A DNA stretch of 64,000 bases from assembly GCA_963754135.1 (NCBI GenBank), contig CAVWEY010000003.1, positions 620,001-684,000 of the forward strand. The letters are read 5' to 3'. Below are positions 10,184 to 19,753 of the stretch, piece by piece. This DNA comes from JAJFUI01 sp963754135 (GTDB lineage Bacteria; Planctomycetota; Planctomycetia; Pirellulales; Thermoguttaceae). Every line of letters starts with the position of its first letter. Position 1 is the stretch's first letter. The notes under the pieces were generated by a model. The model worked only from the letters and a program-made list of their open reading frames with translations, made no database searches and was not told where the DNA came from. The position numbers were made by a program, and so were the translations under genes.

Positions 10184-11000
10184 ATGAGTTCCGCAGTCTC
10201 GAAGCTGTTCGTTGTCGTCCTGGCCGCGTCGGCAGTCCTCCTTCTGAATTGTCCTGCACAGGCGACAATTATTATTTCTGACACTTTCACGGCCGCCAAT
10301 GGCACGCTGATTCCCGGACGCACTCCGGAAACGGACCTGCCAGGCGGCGTCTATGGTTTCGACCGGAGGCACTGGCATGTGGGGTACGCCCACGATTACC
10401 ACCTCTGGTCCCGGCTCCGCCGTTTGCGCGACACTGTCAACAGACGTGGGCGAGAGCGTGAGCATAGCCACCAACAGCGGAACCGGCTATACAAAACCAA
10501 CCCAGTTTACGATCTCCGCATCGCTGAATATGGGGGGGCTCACTGGCCCGGGGCCGGACACAGTTGGTGTGGGGCTGGGTTTCTTCAGCACCCAGGGGAG
10601 CCCCAGCGGCGGATGGACTAATTTCACCGGATTGTGGCTGAATCCGGTGGACGGGCGCCTATGTCTTGTGAAGCCGCAACACAACGTGGTAGAAAGTGTT
10701 GTCTATGGAGCGGGCTGGGATAGCACGGCGTGGCACACCCTCTCGTACAGTGTGAATACGGCGGATGGGTCGATCAGTAACGTGGTGCTGGACGGAACGA
10801 GCCGTTCTTACGTAACCACCGGCCTCTTTACTGACGCCGCCACGAAGTACGCAGGTTTTGCCGTGGGTTCGACCACCGGTAGCACATCCGGCTACGTGGA
10901 CAACTTCGTTGTCTCGACCGTTCCCGAGCCGTCCACACTATCGCTGCTAGCCGCCGGCCTGGTCGGACTGCTGGCCTACGCCTGGCGGAAGCGGAGGTGA
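10184..11000 (+). CDS. PEP-CTERM sorting-domain exported protein (frame break)
   Basis: Starts at an ATG preceded by TGAGGAGATGATC. The signal peptide is SKLFVVVLAASAVLLLNCPA and the mature start is IIISDTFTAANGTLIPGRTP. One missing base near 10350 shifts the frame. The second frame carries a LamG-like beta sandwich and ends with VPEPSTLSLLAAGLVGLLAY plus AWRKRR, a textbook PEP-CTERM sorting signal: VPEPS motif, membrane helix and basic tail. Such proteins are processed by exosortase and placed in the envelope or extracellular matrix. It lies in the ECF/FecR cluster and is a likely target of that sigma factor. About 272 residues if joined. Confidence 0.85.
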
Positions 11001-11146
11001 TTTGCGATTTAGGGACTTATGATTTCCGATTTGGCGCGGCTCCGGTGCCGTCACGAACCATTTTCGCGGCGGCACCCGGAGCGCCTTTTGTTGGTTTGCG
11101 CCACCGGAAATCGGGAACTCGCTTGCATCAGGGAAAGGAGCAAGTT

Positions 11147-12172
11147 GTGCGCCGCGCCAATCGGAAATCAGAAGTCAGAAATCAGAAATCCACCGCCCTC
11201 ACCCTGGCCCTCTCCCAAAGGGAGAGGGGATTTACCTTGGTGGAACTCCTCGTGGTGATCACGATCATAGGGATTCTGGTTGCGCTCTTGCTGCCGGCGG
11301 TGCAGGCGGCGCGGGAGGCGGCGAGGAGAGCGCAGTGCATCAACAACCTCAAACAGTGGTGCCTGGCGATGGCGAACTACGAGCAGGCCAACGGCCGCTT
11401 CCCTTTCGGCGTGATCTACGGCTCGGGCAGCAGTTCTGGCGGCGTCGGTTCCGGCGCCAGCACCGTTTCCACCCCCGGCGACTGGCAGCGGCAGAGTTTC
11501 ACCATTGCCCTTTGGCCGTACACAGAGCAAGCGAATCTCTACGGGCGATGGGACTTCAACTATACGTTTTACTCGGACCAGAACCGCCCGCTCACGACGG
11601 CCGTGGCGCCGCTCTACTACTGTCCCAGCGACCGGGTGGGCAAATGGACGGCGGACAGCTACGTCCGCTCGCGAGGCAATTACGTGCTCAACTGGGGCTA
11701 TTGCGACTTCTACCAGAAACAGCCGGCGGGCTTCAAGGTCGGCCCATTCGGTCCCAACAAATCCTGGCTGGCGGCCCAGATCAGCGACGGCCTGTCGAAC
11801 ACGATGTTCATGGGCGAGATCATCCAGGCCGTCAACGACTCGGACTGGGATCTCCGCGGCGACTTCTTCAACGCCGACTGCGGCGCGGCCGAATTCATGA
11901 CGCTCTACACGCCCAACTCGGGGATCGACACAACGCTCTGCGCCGGGGCGACGCCGAACGAGCCTGGCCCATGTCAGATGGGCGGGCAGTGGGCGAACAC
12001 CGTCCCCTGGCCGGTCTATGTCTCCGCCCGTAGCCGCCATCCCGGTGGCGTGGTCGTCGCCTTTGGCGACGGCTCCGCCCACTTCGTTATCGACCAGATC
12101 AATCTGAACCTCTGGCGGGCGCTGAGTTCGATGAGCGGCGGCGAAACGGTCACCGGCGGCGCAGCGGACTAG
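11147..12172 (+). CDS. DUF1559 (prepilin-like, SBP_bac_10) protein with repeat-encoded leader
   Basis: The GTG at 11147 is chosen because AAAGGAG lies seven bases upstream. The protein has about 341 residues. The prepilin cleavage site and helix read RGFTLVELLVVITIIG, followed by the DUF1559 hallmark LPAVQAAREAARRAQCINNL and the C-terminal HPGGVVVAFGDGSAHF. DUF1559 proteins are numerous in planctomycetes and are thought to form pseudopilin-like surface structures or receptors. The whole leader before the cleavage site (about residues 5-28) is encoded by two repeat families: a AATCAGAAATC run at 11159-11190 and the CCCTCACCCTGGCCCTCTCC element at 11192-11230. It is followed 12 bases later by a lipoprotein gene. 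Confidence 0.9.
   Translation: MRRANRKSEVRNQKSTALTLALSQRERGFTLVELLVVITIIGILVALLLPAVQAAREAARRAQCINNLKQWCLAMANYEQANGRFPFGVIYGSGSSSGGVGSGASTVSTPGDWQRQSFTIALWPYTEQANLYGRWDFNYTFYSDQNRPLTTAVAPLYYCPSDRVGKWTADSYVRSRGNYVLNWGYCDFYQKQPAGFKVGPFGPNKSWLAAQISDGLSNTMFMGEIIQAVNDSDWDLRGDFFNADCGAAEFMTLYTPNSGIDTTLCAGATPNEPGPCQMGGQWANTVPWPVYVSARSRHPGGVVVAFGDGSAHFVIDQINLNLWRALSSMSGGETVTGGAAD
11159..11230. repeat. Two repeat families forming the DUF1559 leader
   Basis: A AATC(A/G)GAAATC run, then a half-element of the CCCTCACCCTGGCCCTCTCC / AAAGGGAGAGGGG family. Both are read in frame and end exactly at the Gly before the FTLVE cleavage site. A degraded ATTTGCGATTTAGGG-type piece at about 11000-11033 precedes the gene. 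Confidence 0.8.
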
Positions 12173-12184
12173 GAAGATAGAAGC

Positions 12185-12622
12185 ATGAACGGCGAACCGA
12201 CCCCAATCCGCCTTCCGGCTTCGTCCCTCCACCTTCTCGTGGCGCTGTTGTTGGCGCTGTTGGGAGGCTGCGGAGGCAACGGGCTAGTGGAGATCACCGG
12301 CACCGTCACGTACGACGGGCAGCCGGTGCAGAAAGGAACCATTGCCTTTCTGCCGTCGGACGGCAAGGGCCCGACCGTAGCGGCAATCATCGCCGAGGGA
12401 AAATACACGGCGAAGATTTTCCCGGGAGCGAAGCTCGTCAAGATCGAGGGCTACAAGATCGTCGGCCGGGGACACGTCCTCCCCGAAAACCCCCGTAGCC
12501 CGATGGTCGACATTACCGAGCCAGTCGTTCCCGCCCGGTACAATGAGAAATCCGAGTTGAAGGCGGAGATCGGTCCCGGCACGAGAGTACTGGACTTCAA
12601 CTTGAAAGCCGCCACGCCGTAA
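12185..12622 (+). CDS. Planctomycetal lipoprotein with carboxypeptidase-regulatory-like domain
   Basis: 145 residues with a long N-terminal signal and lipobox LLALLGGC, so it is predicted to be lipid-anchored after Cys. The mature part starts with ITGTVTYDGQPVQKGTIAFL, a motif of small beta-sandwich lipoproteins that planctomycetes commonly encode next to DUF1559 genes. The C-terminal part (VPARYNEKSELKAEIGPGTR) is also typical. It probably works at the envelope with the DUF1559 protein. The exact role is unknown. The next gene starts 20 bases downstream on the same strand. Confidence 0.8.
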   Translation: MNGEPTPIRLPASSLHLLVALLLALLGGCGGNGLVEITGTVTYDGQPVQKGTIAFLPSDGKGPTVAAIIAEGKYTAKIFPGAKLVKIEGYKIVGRGHVLPENPRSPMVDITEPVVPARYNEKSELKAEIGPGTRVLDFNLKAATP

Positions 12623-12642
12623 TTCCACTCACGAGACAGCCG

Positions 12643-14061
12643 ATGTTTGAATTAGCCGCCCACGTCGTTGTCCTCGGCGCCGCGCTCGTCAGTCACCCTG
12701 TAGGCGATCTCCGCAACCGGCCGTTTTACGTGCCCGAGAATCCCCACTATACGATCGTCGATTCCGCGCTCGATTCGATCCTTTTCACCCTGGAAAAGAC
12801 CCTGTGGCGCGACAAGCGCGGGCATCTGGTGTCGATCTCCAGTTTCGTTGATCCCGACGGCAAGGCAATGCGCTGGCACAACTTCGGCAACCTGGAAGGA
12901 CCGGGCTGGGCCGCCAACGCCGTGGGCGGGGCCTATGAGATCTATACCGTGGGCAAGTTCCTGGGGAACCGCCAGTGGCAGGAAAAAGGCCTCGCCATTC
13001 TCGACCACGTGCTGGACGGCGGCTTCATCGACGAGAAAACCGGCTTCATCCGGGGCTATCGGGAGACCACCACCGGCAAGTTCTGCCTCAACTACAAGCA
13101 CGATTCCGCCTGGTTCTGCCCCGGCTCGACGGCTAAGATCGGCTTTCAACTGCTCTGCTTCGCCGACCGGTTGGGCGACGACCCGCGGGCCAGACGCATG
13201 CGGGCGGCAGCCGCCGGCTGTGCGGCGTGGAGCCGCGGCCACGTCGAGCCGGCGCCCAACGGTTGGTTCCCCCGCCGCACCACGCCGGAAGGCAAAGCGT
13301 ACCGCAAATCGCCCGATGGCGGCAACGACAGCCTTTGGCAGACTTCGGCCGACGGATTATTCATCTTGCAGTTGCAGGCCGCGCTCACCGAGCGGGGACT
13401 GGCCGATTACCGCGGACCGCTGAAGAAGGAAACGGCCGCATTCATCCGCGCCGGCGGCATTTTCGGCAGCATCAATCACAACACCTACGATCCGCAGGAA
13501 AACGTCGCCTACGCCGTGGCCTTCCGCACCCTGCGGGACGTTTCCCGGCTGCTCAAGGACAACGCCGTCCGCACGTTTGCCTACGACAAATGCCTGGCGG
13601 GACTCGACCAGTTCAAGATGACCGAGGACCGCCACGGCGTGGCGACCAAGGGGCTGTTGTACATGGAGAAGTCATGGGACACCGCCTCTCTGTGGGAGAT
13701 CGCCGAAGCGGCCCTGGCCTACTTCGAGGCCGCGGCCGACACCCGCCAGCGCGACCCGGCGAAGAGCCGCCAGTACGAAATCGACGGCTTGGTAATCCTC
13801 CGGGCGATTGCCAAGCACCACTATGGGCCGCACGGGTTCTTGAGTGAGGGCGTCGACTGGAACAATCACGTCGGCCAAGAGCACCACATCGGGAAGATGA
13901 AGTTCGCCGCCATCCGCTACACCGAGCCCTTCTTGAACAACCAGCACATTGCGGAGTCGACGCTCTACTACCTCCAGAACCTCGCCCGCAAGACGGCCGG
14001 CCTTGACGCGAGGGAGTGGCGCGACATCGAAGGCAATATGATCCTCCGCCAACCAAAATGA
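12643..14061 (+). CDS. Hypothetical protein, probable alpha/alpha-barrel carbohydrate enzyme
   Basis: An intact 472-residue protein with a short hydrophobic N-terminus (FELAAHVVVLGAALVS) that may act as a signal. Repeating helical blocks rich in Trp, Gly and His (LEGPGWAANAVGGAYEIYTV, HDSAWFCPGSTAKIGFQLL, GGIFGSINHNTYDPQENVAY, YMEKSWDTASLWEIAEAALA) suggest a six-hairpin (alpha/alpha) barrel such as found in glycosidases, epimerases and lyases. No family signature was firmly recognised. It closes the surface cluster that begins with the sigma factor, which would fit a role in envelope or external glycans. Confidence 0.5.
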   Translation: MFELAAHVVVLGAALVSHPVGDLRNRPFYVPENPHYTIVDSALDSILFTLEKTLWRDKRGHLVSISSFVDPDGKAMRWHNFGNLEGPGWAANAVGGAYEIYTVGKFLGNRQWQEKGLAILDHVLDGGFIDEKTGFIRGYRETTTGKFCLNYKHDSAWFCPGSTAKIGFQLLCFADRLGDDPRARRMRAAAAGCAAWSRGHVEPAPNGWFPRRTTPEGKAYRKSPDGGNDSLWQTSADGLFILQLQAALTERGLADYRGPLKKETAAFIRAGGIFGSINHNTYDPQENVAYAVAFRTLRDVSRLLKDNAVRTFAYDKCLAGLDQFKMTEDRHGVATKGLLYMEKSWDTASLWEIAEAALAYFEAAADTRQRDPAKSRQYEIDGLVILRAIAKHHYGPHGFLSEGVDWNNHVGQEHHIGKMKFAAIRYTEPFLNNQHIAESTLYYLQNLARKTAGLDAREWRDIEGNMILRQPK

Positions 14062-14123
14062 ATGGCGGTTATCGTCCGCTCCACTCGCCGCCGGCCGCCT
14101 GGTTGTGCTTTGCACGCGGGGGA

Positions 14124-14543
14124 TTACTGCGCCCGCGTTACCCGCTTCGCCCGGCCCCAAAGCTCCTCCAGGGCGTAGTACGCCCGCGTCTCCGGCTCGA
14201 ACAAGTGGACCACCACGTCGCCGTAATCCAACAGGATCCAGCGGCTCTCTTCGTAGCCCTCGATCCCCAGCCGCCGGTCGCCCAGCCGGTCTTCCAAGGC
14301 GTGGTCGATCTCCTCGCTCATGGCGTGGAGTTGCCGCCGGCTGGCGCCGGTGGCGATCACGAAGTAGTCGAACATCGAGCTGAGCTCGCGGGTGTCGAGG
14401 ACAACGATGTCCGTGCCGCGGTTGTCTTCGGCCGTCTCGGCGGCCAGCAGTGCCCGCTGCAAGGCCGGCGGCAACGCCCGCGGCTGCGACGGTTGCGGCT
14501 GCGACGCTTCCGCCGCCCCAGAGCCGACTTGGCTTTCATCCAT
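14124..14543 (-). CDS. rsfS: Ribosomal silencing factor RsfS
   Basis: 139 residues. The core contains the RsfS/Iojap signature (TDIVVLDTRELSSMFDYFVI, then GASRRQLHAMSEEI and GYEESRWILLDYGDVVVHLF ... YYALEELWG). RsfS binds ribosomal protein uL14 on the large subunit and blocks subunit joining under starvation. The N-terminal 30 residues are a Gln/Pro/Ala-rich extension with QPQPSQP runs. It is transcribed alone on the minus strand, convergent with the preceding cluster. Confidence 0.93.
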   Translation of the reverse strand: MDESQVGSGAAEASQPQPSQPRALPPALQRALLAAETAEDNRGTDIVVLDTRELSSMFDYFVIATGASRRQLHAMSEEIDHALEDRLGDRRLGIEGYEESRWILLDYGDVVVHLFEPETRAYYALEELWGRAKRVTRAQ

Positions 14544-14800
14544 TCACACGAGTCCTCCCCAACCATTGGAGCTTTCCACCCGGCAGACCTTCATTCTACC
14601 CCGCCTTTTCACGCGGGGCGAGTGGCAGCCTCACAGAACATACCACTATCGGGTGGTTGCATTTCTGTTCCCGATCCTCATAATCTGCATTTTCTGCTTG
14701 GCTTTCTTGAATCCAGAGATTAGGCTGTATATGTGTGGCGGCGGGGACTTATTCCCGCCCCACCGGTTCACGAGACAAACTTGCGCGGAGGGTACGGATC

Positions 14801-15616
<816 letters not shown>

Positions 15617-15621
15617 CGGCC

Positions 15622-16875
15622 CTACACGGCCGCAGATTTCTCTCGCCGCTGCCGCAGTTGGCGCCAGAGTTTCGTCCGCTCGGCCTGCCACCGCTGTGAC
15701 TGCTCGCAGAGCCGGACTTCTTCCTGACGGAGGTGTTCTTCGCGGGCGATCAGGCGCGAGGCCTCCTGCTGCGTCTCTTGTTGGCGGCCGGCGGCCCAGC
15801 GGTCGAAGTGCCGCTTCTGCTCGACCAGCTTCTCGTGCCCCGCGGCAAGCTGGCCGCGGATCGTTTCCAACTCCTGCCGCTGCTGGGCCAGTTCGGCGTT
15901 GGCCTGGGCATACTGTTGGGCCAACCTGGTGCGGATCTGGCCCAGCGACCGCACTAGCGCCGCCGGGGGCGCTGCGTCGGAAAGCTGCACCCACAACTCC
16001 TCCGTCGCCAGGCGGATTTCCAGCGTCTCGCGGTGCATCCGCCCCAGTTCTTCGCGGAGTTGCTGCAAGGCCGCCCGGCACTGGTCCACGTGCTCCGCGC
16101 GGCGCTCGACTGCCTTGCGCTTTTGCTCGAGTTCGGCCATCGCCTGGGCGTGCCCGTCGGCCAGCCGTTGCCCGAGCGCGGCCGACTGCTCCGCGGCGGC
16201 CAGCCGTTGGGCCGCCTGCTGCTCGCGGAGTTGCCCGGCGGCCTCGGCGGCGGCCAATCGCGCCAGGCGTTTCTCCGCCTCCCGCTCCCGCCGGACTAGC
16301 TCCTGCTGCTGCTCCGAGAGTTTTGTCTGCTGCTCGGATAGCTCCTGCTGTTGCTCGGAGAGTCTTGCCTGCTGGTCGGACAACTCCTGCTGCCGCCGGG
16401 TAAGCTCTTGCCGCCCCTCGCTGAGCGCCGCCGATTGGGCCTCCAACTCACGGTGTTGTACGGCCAGACACTCGCTGTGGGCGGCCAGATCGGCCTGTTG
16501 CTCGCCCAGCCAGAGCCGCGCCGCCCTGGCGTCGGACTCGAGCTGGGCCATCTGGGCGTTCAACGCGGCCTGGCGGCCGTCCAGCTCCCGCTGCCGGTTG
16601 CGGAGATGTCCCGCCAGTTGCGCGGCCTGGAGCCGGACCTGCTCGGACGCCGGCTCGTCTGCCGCGTGGGGCGGGTTGTCAACCGGCCCAGGTTCAGGCA
16701 GGTCGTCGACCTGCCCCGCCCGCGGAATTTGCCCCGCCACCGACTCGGGTGCCAAATCCGCCGGCTCGTGAGGAGGGTCGAGCCGCGTTGTGGACGTCAA
16801 CTGGACCTCTTGCCGAGAGGCCGTGGGGTAAGACCTCGGGGCCTCCGTTGTAGGGGAAGAATCGGAGCTAGTCAT
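15622..16875 (-). CDS. Long coiled-coil protein
   Basis: 417 residues. The first 80 are Pro/Ser/Thr-rich and probably disordered. From about residue 80 to the end nearly every stretch is a charged coiled coil rich in Gln, Glu, Leu and Arg. The middle carries almost exact heptads (LSEQQQELSEQQTKLSEQQQ), encoded by a short tandem array at about 16300-16400. There is no signal peptide and no membrane segment. A structural, scaffold or tethering role is likely. No specific family is recognised. The gene converges on the secreted Gly/Met-rich gene, with only five bases between the two stops. Confidence 0.65.
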   Translation of the reverse strand: MTSSDSSPTTEAPRSYPTASRQEVQLTSTTRLDPPHEPADLAPESVAGQIPRAGQVDDLPEPGPVDNPPHAADEPASEQVRLQAAQLAGHLRNRQRELDGRQAALNAQMAQLESDARAARLWLGEQQADLAAHSECLAVQHRELEAQSAALSEGRQELTRRQQELSDQQARLSEQQQELSEQQTKLSEQQQELVRREREAEKRLARLAAAEAAGQLREQQAAQRLAAAEQSAALGQRLADGHAQAMAELEQKRKAVERRAEHVDQCRAALQQLREELGRMHRETLEIRLATEELWVQLSDAAPPAALVRSLGQIRTRLAQQYAQANAELAQQRQELETIRGQLAAGHEKLVEQKRHFDRWAAGRQQETQQEASRLIAREEHLRQEEVRLCEQSQRWQAERTKLWRQLRQRREKSAAV

Positions 16876-16898
16876 CGTAGTGAAGCGAAACTGAGATC

Positions 16899-17090
16899 AA
16901 TAGCCGGCGTCTAACAGCCGCCGGTAGGTCAAGGTCAGGCCGGCGCGGCACACTCCGCGCAATCGGCAAAGTTTACCCAGTCTACTTCATCGGCACATCC
17001 GCTGGCCGAATTCACTCGAATTTGTAGAATTGTACCCATCACGCTCCGCGTGATGTTGTTCCCTCACGCGGAGCGTGACGAGTACAATTT
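16899..17090. repeat. Two palindromic repeats upstream of aroA
   Basis: 16899-16924 is a copy of the AATAGCCGGCGGCTAACAGC family, with one changed position. 17028-17090 holds two inverted copies of the TCACGCTCCGCGTGA family, ending in GAGTACAATT, which runs up to about 20 bases before the aroA start. The gap has no other recognised content. Confidence 0.8.
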
Positions 17091-17110
17091 ACACAATAAT
17101 AATTGCCGGC

Positions 17111-18391
17111 ATGAGCGAAAGCATCAGGATTGAACCCAGTGGCCCCCTGCGGGGGATCATCCGCCCGCCGGGCTCCAAGAGCATCACCAACCGCGCGCTG
17201 GTCTGCGCCGGGCTGGCCGAGGGCGAGTCGCTGCTCATCGGCGCGCCGGAGAGCGAAGACACCGATGTAATGATGAAGGCCCTCAGCCGGCTAGGCATCG
17301 TCGTCGAACACGACCCCGCCGCGGCGACGGTTCGCGTGGTCGGCTGCGGCGGCCAACTCCGGGCCCGCGAGGCCGACTTGTACGTGGCCAACAGCGGCAC
17401 CACCGCCCGGTTTCTGACGGCCGTCTGCGCGCTGGGGCAGGGAACCTACCGGCTGGACGGCACGCCGCACATGCGCGAGCGTCCCATTCAGGACTTGCTC
17501 GACGCCCTGGGCCAACTCGGCGCAGAGGCCGTCTCGGAACTCCACAACGGCTACCCGCCGGTGATCGTCCGCGGTCAAGGGTTGCGCGGCGGCCGGGCGA
17601 CCGTCGCCGGCAACGTCTCCAGCCAGTTCGCAAGCGCGCTCTTGATGGCTGCCCCCTATGCCGACGCCGAGACGGAACTCGCCGTGCAAGGCGATCTCAT
17701 TTCCCGGCCATACCTCGACATGACGTTGGCCGTCATGGCGTCCTTTGGCGTTTCCGTGCAAAGCGCAGAGCCGCTTCATTTCACGGTCCCCGCACCGCAA
17801 CACTATCAAGCGTGGCGCTACGCAATCGAGCCGGACGCCTCGGCCGCCGGCTATTTCTTCGCGGCCGCGGCCATCACCCGGGGTGACGTGACCGTCGAAG
17901 GTCTCTCCCGCGGCAGTCTGCAAGGCGACCTGGCTTTTTGCGAGTGCCTGCGGCAAATGGGCTGTGACGTGCGATACGCAGCCGATCACGTCACGGTGTT
18001 GGGCCGGCCGCTGCGGGGAATTGACGCCGACCTCGGCGCGATCAGCGACACGGCCCCAACACTCGCCGTCGCGGCCTTGTTTGCCGAAGGGCCGACCACC
18101 ATCCGCGGCGTGGCGCACATCCGCCACAAGGAAACCGACCGCATTCACGCACTGGCTACGGAGTTGCGAAAGCTCGGCGCCAAAGTGGACGAGCGGCCCG
18201 ACGGTTTGGAAATCATCCCCGGCCCGCTCTACGGCGCGGACATCGACACCTATGACGACCACCGGATGGCGATGAGTCTGGCGTTGGCCGGGCTGGCGGT
18301 GCCCGGCGTGGTGATCCGCAACCCGGAGTGCGTCGCCAAGACGTATCCCCAGTTCTTCCACGACCTGGAAGAGTTGGGGCGCGGGACTTGA
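17111..18391 (+). CDS. aroA: 3-phosphoshikimate 1-carboxyvinyltransferase (EPSP synthase)
   Basis: Transfers enolpyruvate from PEP to shikimate-3-phosphate in the shikimate pathway for aromatic amino acids. From ATG 17111 the protein is 426 residues, the normal size. It has the substrate-binding start GIIRPPGSKSITNRALVCAG, then NSGTTARFL, LDGTPHMRERPIQDL and the C-terminal DTYDDHRMAMSLALAGL. An upstream in-frame extension passes through a palindromic repeat and is rejected as coding. The gene is intact. A 33-base perfect inverted repeat begins at the base after the stop. Confidence 0.96.
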   Translation: MSESIRIEPSGPLRGIIRPPGSKSITNRALVCAGLAEGESLLIGAPESEDTDVMMKALSRLGIVVEHDPAAATVRVVGCGGQLRAREADLYVANSGTTARFLTAVCALGQGTYRLDGTPHMRERPIQDLLDALGQLGAEAVSELHNGYPPVIVRGQGLRGGRATVAGNVSSQFASALLMAAPYADAETELAVQGDLISRPYLDMTLAVMASFGVSVQSAEPLHFTVPAPQHYQAWRYAIEPDASAAGYFFAAAAITRGDVTVEGLSRGSLQGDLAFCECLRQMGCDVRYAADHVTVLGRPLRGIDADLGAISDTAPTLAVAALFAEGPTTIRGVAHIRHKETDRIHALATELRKLGAKVDERPDGLEIIPGPLYGADIDTYDDHRMAMSLALAGLAVPGVVIRNPECVAKTYPQFFHDLEELGRGT

Positions 18392-18480
18392 GGGGTGCCA
18401 TGCCCACGCTTGCCGTGGGCATGTCGGCGGGCCTGCCGAATCGAGCAACATGCCCACGGCAAGCGTGGGCATGGCACCCC
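18392..18480. repeat. Perfect 33-base inverted repeat after aroA
   Basis: Arms 18392-18424 and 18448-18480 (GGGGTGCCATGCCCACGCTT ... and exact complement), loop 23 bases. Each arm is itself nearly palindromic around TGCCCACG/CGTGGGCA. It sits between the convergent aroA and zinc-ribbon genes and could end transcription from both sides, although it lacks a T-run. Confidence 0.85.
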
Positions 18481-18502
18481 GCAAAACCGCAAGCGGCGGC
18501 GA

Positions 18503-18734
18503 TCATCGCGGCTGGGGCCTTCGCCGGGCGACGGTGGCCAGCAGTTCGTCCGCCCGCCGCAACAGCGCATTGCCCGACGCCGCGCCGTCGCAACGGACGC
18601 CGGCCGGATCGGCGGCAGTCAAGTGCCCCTGACAATGCTGACAGACGACCTTGCGGCCAAGATACTCCACCCGGTATCTGCAACCGCCGGCCGCACGTCG
18701 GACACTCTTGAACGAAGTAGGTGGGATTCGACAT
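18503..18734 (-). CDS. Small zinc-ribbon protein (frame break)
   Basis: About 76 residues. It starts MSNPTYFVQECPTCGRRLQI and then, after removing one extra C near 18672, continues RVEYLGRKVVCQHCQGHLTA. The CPTCG and CQHC pairs form a four-cysteine zinc ribbon. Small proteins with exactly this start are common in planctomycetes and are sometimes fused to response regulators. The function is unknown. The C-terminal 35 residues are helical and basic. The single-base break is best read as sequence error. Confidence 0.7.
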
Positions 18735-19041
18735 GGTGGAGCCTCCTGCGGCCGCGGCAATCCCGACGCACCGGCCCCTAATTATCGCACGGCGGTAAAT
18801 TCTGTCAACTATTACTTCTGTGCCGGCGTTCGCGACGGGTCAAACGGCGATTTCTGCGCGGCTTGCACAGGCTGCGCGGGGGAAGTCAACTGAGGGTCCG
18901 GGGTTAATGCTGACGGGTTAGGGTTAAGGGTTCGGAACCGAAAAGCCGAATCACTGATGTCCGGTTCGCAGCCGTGAGGAAAGCGTATACTTCCAGAGGG
19001 CGATGTACCACGTTGGCCTCATTCCTTACATTGGAGCGGCC

Positions 19042-19647
19042 ATGCCAATGCGGTCGGTGAAATGGTTTCTCCTGATTATCGTCGCAGCCGGCGGCAGTGC
19101 GGCCGTCGGCCGGGCCGACGACGGGCTGATTCCTAAGTCTTCGGAAGTGCGGCAGGCGGTGCTCCGGTATTTCCAGGCCCGGCGGGACTATCGCCCTGGC
19201 GACCTGATTACGCGGGAGGCGGCCGGCCCGTTGCTGGGCCAACTCCGCCAGAAGGGCCTCCCCCTGTCCGACTCAGAGCAGATTCTGGAGAGTATGCCGG
19301 CCAAGGACGGATTCCTGGCCCGCCAGCTCGGCACGCCCAACGGCCGGAGCTTCATGCGGCAGATTTCCCGTTACCCGGACGCCTACGACCGGCTGGACCG
19401 GCTGAGCCGCCTGCCGCGGGGTGAGCAGACGGTCCGCGACCTCGTGCGCGGTCCTGACGGCTACAAGATGCTCCAATATATGACGACTACGCCGGGGGGC
19501 CGGGAGATGGGCAAGATGCTCTCCAATGCCCCCGGCGCCGGCGATTTCAACGCACCCACCGGACGCATCTACACGGTCGATGACCTTCTGGACCGCCTCG
19601 AACAGAGCCGCGCCGCCTCGCTGAAGGCCGGCCGGAGACGGAAATAG
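19042..19647 (+). CDS. Exported hypothetical protein
   Basis: 201 residues from ATG 19042 (another ATG at 19048). Signal peptide VKWFLLIIVAAGGSAAVGRA precedes DDGLIPKSSEVRQAVLRYFQ. The mature protein is helical and basic, with an ordered region (LITREAAGPLLGQLRQKGLP, DGFLARQLGTPNGRSFMRQI) and a conserved-looking C-terminus (PTGRIYTVDDLLDRLEQ). No family is recognised. No partner gene is close enough to form an operon. A short repeat pair follows the stop. Confidence 0.65.
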   Translation: MPMRSVKWFLLIIVAAGGSAAVGRADDGLIPKSSEVRQAVLRYFQARRDYRPGDLITREAAGPLLGQLRQKGLPLSDSEQILESMPAKDGFLARQLGTPNGRSFMRQISRYPDAYDRLDRLSRLPRGEQTVRDLVRGPDGYKMLQYMTTTPGGREMGKMLSNAPGAGDFNAPTGRIYTVDDLLDRLEQSRAASLKAGRRRK

Positions 19648-19694
19648 AAGCGGCATCTTGCCGCTTCTGTGGTAGTTCAGGCATCTTGCCTGTG
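19645..19694. repeat. AAGCGGCATCTTGCCGCTT and CAGGCATCTTGCCTG palindromes
   Basis: Two neighbouring palindromes sharing the core GGCATCTTGCC with different outer arms, at 19645-19668 and 19678-19694. The first overlaps the stop codon of the preceding gene. Confidence 0.85.
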
Positions 19695-19753
19695 CCGCTG
19701 ACGGTGGCGGAGAACGAAGAGAGTTGTCACGGCAAGCCAAGCAACGCCCAAAT

